Source: Rhynchopus sp. YZ270_cl-10
Lineage: Eukaryota > Euglenozoa > Diplonemea > Diplonemida > Diplonemidae
Reading direction: 5' to 3'
DNA: 64,000 nt
Assembly (NCBI GenBank): GCA_964035575.1
Contig: OZ037862.1
Location: 682,001-746,000 of the forward strand
Every line of letters starts with the position of its first letter. Position 1 is the stretch's first letter. Positions 52,372-62,400 of this stretch are shown here, piece by piece. The position numbers and the translations under genes were made by a program. The notes beneath the pieces were generated by a model, which was given only the letters and a program-made list of their open reading frames with translations, made no database searches and was not told the origin of the DNA.

Positions 52372-52978
52372 GGAAAATGGTTGCTGATGCGACGCAAAAA
52401 TGCAGAAAAAAAAGAGGGGGGAAAGCATAGATCAGGGAGGGTAATAAAAATGGGAAAACATGATAAAAAATAGCTGCATCATCGAAAAGCAACTACACTA
52501 CTCCAATAATTTACTTTAAAGAAACCCTCCTTCCCCCCCTTCCCCTACATGATTAGAAACCCAAATGAAGCTTGAAGGCCCAATTGAGCTGATAGTATAT
52601 CCTTATATTTTTCTATTTTTTCTTGTGCCATTTTGCGTCAAATTCATGTTCCATAATTGTTCTTGGCTGCGTTCAAGAGAAAAAATACCCTCCTCCACCT
52701 TCTTTTATGTGCTATTTCCTGACCCCTTCCTCATCTGAGAGATGTGTGGAGATACTTCACTGTTAAAGGGGTGGACGACCACCTCCTTGGTGCGGAAGCC
52801 ATTGAAAAGACTGCGATGGTAGCGACGCACTACATCAGAAAATAATTAAAAGGAAGTTAAAAACAAGCGTAGTCAAGGAGACTATTGTTAGAGCTTTTAA
52901 TCACCCGTCGGGTGCGTAATAAATGCTCGTGCGTTTTATTTTTATTTTATTTTATTTTTGCTTTTTTTTTTGTTTAGT

Positions 52979-53026
52979 ACCTGCGTCCGCCGATGAACGG
53001 TGAGACGTTTGCACTTTCAACTTCTC
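52979..53026 (+). repeat. Family-B intergenic module (representative copy)
   Basis: Consensus CTGCGTCCGCCGATGAACGG then TGAGGCGTTTGCACTTTCAACTTCTC in two blocks. Other copies, all +: 1596-1632, 4980-5019, 8347-8381, 9318-9363, 12961-13010, 29829-29872, 33357-33400, 35305-35350, 42971-43014, 53206-53250, and the 3' half only at about 55518-55547. Often followed by a T or T/C run. Confidence 0.8.
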
Positions 53027-53825
53027 TTTGTTCCTTCTTTGAGGTGCTTGTCTTATTATTGTGCCACAAAAGGTGACCACGCACGAAAGGCCTGATCTCA
53101 CTGCTTTTTTGTCGCTATGATTATGCACCCTGCATAAAACCTTGCCTGTCGGAAGCGTATGTAATGTGGCTCTCTCTGAGGGGAGGTATCTAACGGAAAA
53201 CCACTGCCCTGCGTCCGGTTACGGTGGTGTTTGCACTTTCACTATTTCTCTTTTTAAATTGTGCCAATATTTAAGTCCCTCCTTGCCTCGAAGAAAAAAA
53301 AACCCCCCCCCAAAAAAAATAAAAAACTCTTTGCAAGTGCGCTTTTGCACTTCCAACGTTAGCCCCTTTGTTTAAACTAGAATATGAATGTATTCTTGGA
53401 CCCCATTCTCTATAGATTATTTTAGATTATCATTCCGCATTGTTTTTTTTTTCAAGGTTGTCCAACGCACAGAAGAGGTGCTGAGGGTTCATCTTGCAAA
53501 CTTTTTTGGAAGGTGACTAAGCACGAGAGGCTTTACTTCATCTAAATGGTGTGATTCAGGGTACGGACAACCCACGGACCACCCACGGGAGAACCACGGA
53601 GAACTGTTTCGGGCTATATTAATATTTGCGGAGCACCTTCGGGGGGAACCACGGAGAATCCGTTTGGTGATCACACCAATAAACTTTTCCTTTTTTTTAT
53701 TCCCCCCCACCCTCTCGTTGTATTATTCCCTCTTCCCCTTCCCCTCCCCCTCCCCCTCCCCCCCCCCCCTCCCTATTTTCTTTATTTTCACTTTCAATTT
53801 TATCTTTATTTCCATCTGCTTTTCC

Positions 53826-53864
53826 CCCCACATATAGGCGCGTATACGCGCCTATATGCGGGGT
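53826..53864. repeat. 28-bp perfect palindrome with GC clamp
   Basis: 53831-53858 reads CATATAGGCGCGTA and then its exact reverse complement, with no loop. One mismatch outwards it continues with CCCC on the left pairing with GGGG on the right, for a 38-bp near-perfect symmetrical sequence. It lies 230 bases upstream of the Tudor-like gene. Confidence 0.9.
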
Positions 53865-54091
53865 AAAAAATTAGGTGGTATTTTTCAGATATTGCTGACA
53901 AAAAAAAAACCCCCCCGAGAGTCTCTAAGAAACAAACGACCCCTCCTCCTCCTCCTCCCTTTTATTCCTTCCTCCTATGTCCGAGCTGTGTACGTTTCAA
54001 CTCTTAGCTTATTTCTGAGGCCATTTTTTTTTTTTTTTTACGCTCCTTTTTCATTTCTACCATCTCCCCACCTCTCTTCTCCCCCCAGGCA

Positions 54092-54556
54092 ATGCAGGTT
54101 GGGGACCTGGTTGAGGTTCGATTTGAAGGAAAATGGATTGCAGGGAGTGTGGTGGAGTGTGTCCATGATGAGGTGTGGGTGGAACCTGTGGGGTGGGGGG
54201 GTGCGTTTACATTTGAAGAGATAAGGGCGAGGGGGTTACGTTCACAGACTCACGACAATGACAACGACGACAGGGACCAAGAATACAGCCTCCCAGACAC
54301 CGACACTGCCACGCCCATCCTCCCCAACGGTCTCGAAGTAGAGGTGCGATATGAGACGTGGTACCCCGGACAGATCCTCCAGTACCTCGGCCGCAGTCTA
54401 TACGTAGTAGGCTTCGAAGGCGGGCAGATCGCCCCAGACGTCCACATCTCCTGCATACGAACCCTCCAACGCGTTGAAACCCCGCGGGAAGAACGGAAAA
54501 CACACAGCCACCGTAGAGAGATCTGCACCCCGGTTCAGCGGGAGCCTTTGGATTAA
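54092..54556 (+). CDS. Small protein with two Tudor/Agenet-like modules
   Basis: 154 residues, single exon, ATG three bases after a CTCCCCCCAG acceptor-like site. Two similar beta-barrel modules: residues 3-35 (GDLVEVRFEGKWIAGSVVEC) and ~73-125 (GLEVEVRYETWYPGQILQYL, then YVVGFEGGQIAPDVHI). The pattern V-EVRxExxWxxGxIxx with an aromatic plus a second basic/aromatic strand is that of Tudor, Agenet or MBT-like readers, which bind methylated Lys/Arg or RNA. The spacer between the modules is acidic (DNDNDDRDQE). Could be a chromatin or RNP adaptor; target unknown. Confidence 0.65.
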   Translation: MQVGDLVEVRFEGKWIAGSVVECVHDEVWVEPVGWGGAFTFEEIRARGLRSQTHDNDNDDRDQEYSLPDTDTATPILPNGLEVEVRYETWYPGQILQYLGRSLYVVGFEGGQIAPDVHISCIRTLQRVETPREERKTHSHRREICTPVQREPLD

Positions 54557-54999
54557 GAGGGAGAGGAAATGTCTGACCAGGTGTGGATGACAGGTTCGGA
54601 ACCCAGATTTCAAGTGCTCCATCTGTCTGAAGTGTTCTCTGTGTGTTAAGGTACCAGAGGGGGTGATATGCATGTGTTCCTTTGCAATTCAGTAGTCTTC
54701 GGGCGACTTTGTGTACAGAATCCTTCGGACAGCGTGATTGTCGAAACCATAAAAAGATATGTCCAACTAGATGCAGAGCGCAATAGCATAGGAGGTGGGT
54801 TTTCTTAGAAATATTGTATTTTTTTTTGACAATGTGGTGGGGAAAAAAAGGGGGATTGTGGCTTCTGTTATGTTTCCTCCTGTATTGGTGGTATGTGGCT
54901 GTACGCGTGGAAAGTTTACGCGTTGTATAAAAGAAAACTGAATGTATTAGAGACGAACCCCCTAACACTAACCCCCCCTTTTTTTTCTCCACCTCCTTT
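54557..54999. other. Spacer, nothing recognised
   Basis: No module, repeat or gene that I can support. Antisense open frames here are continuations of the decayed element to the right and of the complement of the Tudor-like gene. Confidence 0.4.
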
Positions 55000-56220
55000 C
55001 TCGCGCGGGGGTGTTGGTGGTGGACGGGCTGGTGGCGGTCTGGCTGAGCGGTGCAGTGCAGTCGTAACGCGGGTCGCTGCGGTCGTTGCGACGACGGTAG
55101 TCGTCCCAGCAGGTCACCTAACACGCTGAAGACGTCACCGAAGGCGAGCTCCATCCACTCATCATTGGCGGGGAAGGCCTGGGCCGGGGCCTCCTCGCAC
55201 TCCCGTCCCACGTGGGTAGCAATGGTGTCGTCTATTTTCTTCGTCTTCAGGTCTTCGATAGTCGAAGTCCGTCGAAGGCCTCTCTTTCGGTCGAAGTCCA
55301 TGCCATTCGTGGGGCCAGATCGTGCCCGCAGATATAGCCCATTGTTGCACTTCCCTAAGGTGTTGTGCAGCGTTTTGCAAATCGTGACATTGCGGATCGA
55401 CCCGACTGTCAATGTACACAGCTTGAAGAGCGGGTGGAGCTCTCACTCTGCTGTGTTTTCCTTCTGAGTTATCTATCATGTCATTCAGACAGCTATGACA
55501 CCAAGTGTGCACCGCACACTATTTTTTGCACTTTCAACTTCTCTTTTTTGCGGTTTCAGGCTTCGAGATATTCGGACAACACCGCGGCGGTGTTGTCGGT
55601 CTCAATGAAGACCTCAAGTACGAATGGAGGTGCTGGTCCTCAAATATGCTACGTTCTTCTTCCGTCGCCTTCGGTGATGACCTTTTTGCTCGTGCAGCTT
55701 GCCCAAGCGTTTTCCTCCCTTGTGGCAGTAGAAGTAGCTGTTGGTGTCGATGAGGTCGATGGCGTCCTGGACGTTCGCCGAGTTCGCATGCCCGTCCAAC
55801 AACGACAGGTTGAACTGGTGGGCGTCGCACCAGATCGAAAATGCCCTCGGGCAGTGCTGTGCAATGATCCTTTTTTGCACGCCGTTGTTCTTGCCCATCA
55901 TCATTGTGCAGCCGTCGGTGCACAATCCAGCCGTCTTGGAGAAGACCGAAGGACGGAGGCCTTCCGTGACGTGTTCGAGGTGGCACGTCACCTCTGCTGC
56001 GTTCCCCCCAGAAGCGGGCGAGATCGCCCAGAACGCCTCCTGGGCACTGAACCTGTCGTCCAGGTAGCGTACCATGACAATGTGCTGCTTTTGCGCGACA
56101 CACACTGAGTTTCGTCGGTCCTATCTCATGAGTTTCATACGGTTTAATAAGCCCTGCCATCATTGCCATCGCTGACACACCCTTATGTTGCTTTGATGTT
56201 GCCGTTCTTTCACACTTCAT
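55000..56220 (-). mobile_element. Decayed hAT-like transposase fragment
   Basis: On the minus strand, 55614-56105 encodes GLCTDGCTMMMGKNNGVQKR followed by AFSIWCDAHQFNLSLLDG, the D(G)xxxMxGxxxGV and WCxxHxxNL signatures of hAT/ZMYM-type transposase domains. Upstream (to 56220) and downstream (to about 55050) matching pieces lie in other frames, so there are at least two or three frameshifts and no full gene. It is a different lineage from the intact hAT at 44.5 kb. No ends or target duplication could be identified. A family-B tail (TTTTTTGCACTTTCAACTTC) is embedded at about 55522. Confidence 0.6.
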
Positions 56221-56404
56221 TTCTTTTTGTTTTTGAACGTCCTTTGTAAAGTATATGAAATGGACACTTCACTTCACTTGACATTCCTCCCTCCACAACA
56301 TCCACCCAGAACAAACACACAACCCCCTCTTCCCCCATCACGGTGTTTCATGCCGGTCTGAAGTAAACAATAAGTTTTTTTTGGGGTATTCCCCTACGCA
56401 TATC

Positions 56405-59400
56405 ATGCAGGTTAAATCTGAAGTGCCTTTGGCTATGAAGATAGAAGCTGGGAAGGATGTGTCACTTGCAGCAGGGCTTCTCCAGGTGAAGGAGGAGATC
56501 ATGGAGGACATAAAGGAGGAGAAGGACACGAAGGTGCAGGCAACACGCTATGCGATCAACCCCTCTGCGAAATGGATGATGCCCTCCCCTGAGGACACCG
56601 TGCAGCTCCACACCGCTGTGGCCGTGCAGGAGGAGACGACCGTTCCTGAGCACGTCACTGGCATTACCACCAATGACGCGGACATCACGAATTTAGAGCA
56701 TGCGTTGGTATCCGGGGGAGTAAAGGATGTAGAGGAGTCTGAACCAGACAGCGTGAGCGAAGCGAACGTCGACGTAGAAGACGAGGCTGAGGCAGGTTCA
56801 GATGACGACGCTGCGCGCGCGCACATCCAAGCAGCAGTTGTCTACGTTGCTCTGCATGACCTGCCCATCCACGCATCCCCCTGCCTCGACGCAGACACAC
56901 GAGGTACCATCACATCAGGCACAAAATGCTCCATTGACGGCCTCTGCCGTGCTACCCCTGGAGTCTGGGCGCGTCTCGTGAACGGCAAAGGTACATCAGT
57001 CCGCGGGTGGTTGCTAGTAAGCGAATACGACGGTCTGAGGGTGCATATGCACAAAAAGGGTCCAGAGGATAATGACGCAGAAAAGCGGGAACGCATGAAT
57101 CTCGCCCAGCCGTTCGTGAAACGGCATGCGCTCAACACTGTTGTGACGTCTGCGTTGTTGGAGTTGACCCTTGAGCAACAGGAGAAGGTTCAGCAGGAGA
57201 GTGGGGAGCTTGAAGACTGGGAGAACAAGAATGCGTTGATCATGCACAAGGTGCGTGTTGCTGCGGGGGAGGAGCTCAGCCGCGCCGAGGTGGAGCGGCG
57301 TTTAGCTGAGAGTGCGGACCTGGGGAAGGCTGCGTCCTCGCCCAAGCGCCCCTCTGCCTTTGGGCGTGCTGCCATCGCCGCCATGAACAAGGTGCGCACG
57401 CTGCTCAAGGAGGGCGACCGCGATGCTCTAGTGGCCTACTGCAAGGCAAGCCTGCCTCCCCTCCTCCAGAAGCTCCTCAACGAGCGCCAAGAGGACTCCG
57501 CAGTCGCCCTTGAGGAGTGCCGCCGCAGGGTCAGCGACGCAACAGGCCTCACAGGGAAAAAGCTCGACAGCCAGGTGGTGCAGCGCCTCTATGCTCTCTG
57601 CCTCTGGATGGTGACCGCGCAGGCCGATGCGGCAGACTCGCACAGCCACGTCTCGCCCCTCATGCGCAACTGGTCGCGCCAAACACGTCGTTCCCTCAGA
57701 GAAAGGGAGAAGAAGCCGACGAAGCAGGAATGCCCCCTCTGTGCAGCAAAGATGCGTGAGGACAAGTTTGACGACCACTTCGCAGCATGCAAAGAGGTCC
57801 AGCCAGACGAGGCGAAGGCACGCACCACCGCACACCACAGGGCACTGCTGCACAAGATGGTGGAGTCGCTCTGCAGTCAGCGTGGCGAGGTGCCGACCAC
57901 ATCAAACTTCGCGGGGTTCGATGGGACGTGGAAGTCTGTGTTTGAGGGCGACGGGGACTCCGAGTCGTGCTGGCTCTTTGAAAGGCCGCAGGTGGGCTTC
58001 CGTCACCCAGAGGTGGGCGAGAACTACCGCATCGGGTCGTTGCGGTGGAAGGGCACTACGGAGGTGAGCTTCAGGCTGCAGATCAAGAACCCCCCTGCGG
58101 GGTGGAGCAGTCTGTACCTTCTTTCTATTGCGACGAGCAGCAGACACAATGTTTTGGTTGGGGTGCAGATGGATGTAGATGCGGGTGAGGAGAGCAAGTT
58201 TGAACTGCACCGCACTGGCGAACTGAAGGTGAACCCACACGTGGTGCTGCGCGCATCTCTGTGCAAGGACACCTTCAACGACAGCGGCATCGAATGCAGG
58301 GGTGCGTACGTGAAGCATGTGCGCAGCTGTAGCCCAGCAGAGGAGGTGGAGATACGACGTGGCTGCCGCATCATCAGCATCGACGGGCGCGACGTGAGCA
58401 ACGCAGACGACGTCAACGAGATCCTGCGCAACGCACCGGAGGTTGTCGACATCACCTTCGCACCACCTCCGGCACGTGTCAGGAAGATCATCAACAGCTC
58501 TGCCGAGGTGCGTGCCGCAGCAGGAAAGTCCCGCTCGCTCACACACCCCGCAGACAGACGTGTGCTCAGTGCCCTTGGCCCCTCCCGTGAAGAGGCGTGC
58601 AGCCCTGTCCCCATGTTCGTGCCTGAGAACGGCGACCTGCTCCGCCTGCCTCTGCGCAGCAGCAGCACACAATCTGCCGCAAGCGAGGAGGTTCTGGCCG
58701 CAGCAGCAACAGTGACGTGCAGCGCACTGCGCAAGGACTGTGCGTGGTCGCTGCAGGAGTGGCGCAAGGTGTACGACAACCTGAAGCTTGTTGCGAAGGG
58801 GTCTGTTCTGGTGCCTGCCAATGCGTGCGACGCGGCGACAAGGGAGCTGCAGGGGCACTGGGCTATGGGTGGGGAGAGTCTTGTCATCGAGGACAGACGT
58901 CTGCTGCGTAACGGCGACACCGATGCCCTCACCGGCGAGGGCGACCAGGTGACGTGCCGCGACATGCCCCTCGCACGCAAGGGCTGCACGCTCCTCTGGG
59001 GCGAGCAGGTCTGGCAGCTCAAGACCGCCATTGTCACTGCCGAGGCGACGACCCTCCCTGACGCAGTGGGCAGGGGTGTCGAGGTGGTGTCTTGTGACAG
59101 CAGCACTGCGGAGGTGGTGTTCGAGGGCGAGAAACATGAGATTGCTGTGGCATTTTTGGCAGCCAACATTGGAGGCTTCCGGGTAGGGCAGAAGGTGCGT
59201 GCGAATGAGCGGTATGGCACTGTCGTCCGGTTTGCGGAGGGTGGCGCGTTTGTGGAGAGTGGGGGAGAGGAGCGGTTGTGTTTGGTGGGGGGCTTGCAGG
59301 TGACGTCGGCTGCACCGACGCAGCCGTTGGTGGGGCTGTTCCGTGACACGTTGGCGAGCCAGGAGGATGTGTTTTGTGAGGACTGCGGTTGCTACGCTGT

Positions 59401-62400
59401 GATGCCCGGCCTCTGCAACGTGTGCCGCCTCTGGGACCGTTACAGTGAGAAGCCCTACCGTGAGATCCGTGAGGAGTGCAAACGTCTCAACCTGCGCTCC
59501 TGCGGCACCACAGAGAACCTCTGTCGCAGCCTCCTGCAGTACAACATCGACACCGCCGTCCTCCACACCCACCAGTCCGCTGTGGCTGCTGCCGTCGCCC
59601 TGCTTGCCGTCTCCCTCCATCTCACCTCCGACCCAGACACAGCAGCATACCTGGACACCCCCATCCACCCGGTCGCTCTTCACATCATAGAGCGGGTGCG
59701 TGCAAAGGTGCCGTCCGTTGTGGCAGATGACCTAGGGTTTCTTGATGATGCGCATCCAAGCCATGATGACTTCTGCAGACGTGTTGTGGAGTCGTTGCTG
59801 GCGTGGCATGGGGAGGATGCGGACAGTGGTATTCAGGGGTGGTGGGTGTACGGTGTGCGGAATGCGTATTGCATTGAGAAGCGGGAGGACTTCTTGCACT
59901 TTAGGCAGCCGGGGCTGCGGGTGGCGGGGTTCATGCGGCAGGTCGAGGAGTCGAAGATGCGGCCGCCGAATATGCCGCCACCGGACTTCCCGCTCTCGAG
60001 CTGGGTGCTCGAGACAGACGGTGCACGTCTCTGGATCGTGCTAGACGACGACGGCCGACACGTACGTTCCTGCTTCGTCAACGAAGGCGCTATGTTCTCC
60101 GAGGTCGCCGCCCGCATCTCCGAACGCGGCTCCGCCCTCTCCAAGCCTGACATCGCAGCGTTCTTCAACGTCGACCTCACACAGATCAAAGGCACCTCCA
60201 AGCGCAGTGCAGGGCGTGACGACGATGAGGACGGCCCTCCAAGAAAACGAGCACGCGTTGCCACCCAAGACGAATCAAACACTTCCCCACGTCTTGACAC
60301 CACACTAAAGTTCCCTGTGCGGACGGACGAAGATGCTGCCAAGGAAGGTGACGGTGAGGGTGAGGGTAAGACAGCCACAGCGCCGACACACCCCACAGTC
60401 GACATCCCTGACGGAGAGCTTGCGTCGATGACGGACGTCGTCTCCCCAGATGTGCAGACGGGTGTGCAGGAGGACTCCCCTGCTCCTGTGGAGGTGGCGG
60501 AGGTAGTGGTGGAGAGGGAGGTGGTGCCGGAGCCAGAGGAGCCCATGGCTGTGGAGGTGGAGGAGGTGGCGGTGGCGGTGACGCCGGTTGAGGTGGTGGC
60601 GCCGATGGAGGTGGTGGCGGAGGCGCCAGAGGTGGCAGTGGCAGAGGCAGAGGCAGAGACAGTGCAGCCCACGACACCCAGTAATTCGGTGGGTGACAAC
60701 GACACGGTTGTGCCTCCAAAGGCTGGCACAAATGTGTTCTCCAATGCAGCAGTCAGTGTGCAAGAAATGGCAGCCATGGTGGAACAGCTGCAGCTCACAG
60801 CACGTGGCATGAAGCTGCTCTCCATAGAGAGCATGCAGCAGCCCACAGAAAAGCTGACCTGGCCGCCAGACTCCGGCCCCGTGCCGCTCGATGAAACAGA
60901 CCGAGGCTGCGAGCGTGGCAAGTGGAGCAGCTCCATATCGCGATACATCGACCCCCCGCTCACGCAGTTCCTCCACCACCACGGGGAGATGTACGCCACG
61001 CTGTGCTACGTAGCGGTATGGAGTTGGGGGAAACAGAACGAATCTCCTTTTAGCTTTAGTGTTGAAACCACGTCAATCTGACGTCAGTTCACATACACAG
61101 TAAAAAATAATGCCCACAAACTGAATCTTTTTTTTGGGGGAAATGTACGTATGCAACAATACCCACCGCAACAGACTGTGTCACGACGACTCTTCCTGCT
61201 CACTGACGGCGGGGTGCTGCTGTCGCTGCTGACGAATGTATGTCTATTTTTGTGGTTTGCCTAGGGAATAGTAAGGCTAAGGGGCTAAGACAAACAAAAA
61301 CGTTTCACCCCACTGTCCCTCATGCTGGGGTTGCTGTTCAACCAACGTGTAAACATCCCTGCCCTTGCTCACCAATGATTAGGGAGGCGTCGTTTCATCG
61401 CTTTCAGCTTTTTCTCAATAAAAGCTTTGCATTTCACTCCCTCTCCCACCTTCGACTTGCACCAGCTAGCCGATTTACCCAACGTATTTTTACAAGCACA
61501 TTCAAAGGAAAAGTACCGTATTATGATACCGCTTCGTGAAGCTCCAGAATCTTTGGGTGAAGCGCGGGCAGTTTTTTTTGAAGCAGGGGCTTCTCGAGGA
61601 TGCCTCTGAGGTCACCGGCAACCGTGATCATCAACTCAACGGTCATCTTGGGTACGTACCTCGCTCGTGTTGCCGTTTTCCCTCGCGGTGTTCACGCCGG
61701 CGTAGTCCTTTGCCAGCTGGGACTTGGTGAGGAGACCGTCGATTTTGCAGAGGGCGGTGGAGAGCGTGGTCAAGATCCTGGTAGCTTCCGGTGTTGAATC
61801 TAACGTGGATCTGGGGGAGTAGTCGCTGAGGCGGTTGTAGCAGTCAATCGAGCTCCATGACTGCGGGTTATTTTCTTTGGGAAGTGGGGTTCCGGTGCGT
61901 GCGGCATCCATCATCCTGGTCAGACGGGATGGAGCTGCGTCAGCTGAGGTGGGTGGTTTCGGCGCTAAAAATTTAATCTCTTTTTTCCCTTCTCCTGGAG
62001 CGCCTTGCATCGTCGGCGGAGCGAAGGTCATGCATTCGTCGTGCCATCCGCTGCCGGCTGTCACCTCCGCTTTCCACCCCTCACACCGCTCCACGCCCAT
62101 CTTGGTCAGTAGCTGGACAAAAGTTTCTTCGCCCGCCAGCTGCAGCATGGGCTTCTTGTTGTTTGCCGTGACCGCGACATACATCACCAAAATCCCCGAC
62201 ATTTTTTTTAAATGTCGTCTGTCGGTCTGTTGCAGGTGGGGTGGTGGGGAAATAGAACAACTTCCAGGCCAAAACAAGCATTTTTTTTTCTTCCCCCAAA
62301 ATATTTTTTCCCCCCAAAATCTGAAAAATCTGTACGTACGAGGACAAGAAACAAATAATTAAATCAAAGTACCCCAATCGTAAAAAATATCGACCGTAAT

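Larger units (their letters stand above)
52304..54091. other. Spacer with modules, C-rich tract and a palindrome
   Basis: No gene. T35 at about 52336-52370; B modules at 52979-53026 and 53206-53250; A at 53071-53100 and 53511-53543; C-like at 53466-53505; repeated ACCACGGAGAA at 53592 and 53648; a C-rich tract at 53720-53772; and the palindrome at 53831. The next gene's start follows CTCCCCCCAG by three bases. Confidence 0.55.

Noticed and set aside
54207-55412. 401-codon minus-strand open frame
   Set aside because: Spans the complement of the Tudor-like gene, a spacer and part of the decayed hAT-like fragment; composition changes along it, so it is a chance open frame.
57902-59683. 593-codon open frame on the minus strand
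   Set aside because: It lies opposite exon 1 of the large gene, is Arg/His/Leu-rich as expected for a complement of GC-rich coding DNA, and shows no family motif.
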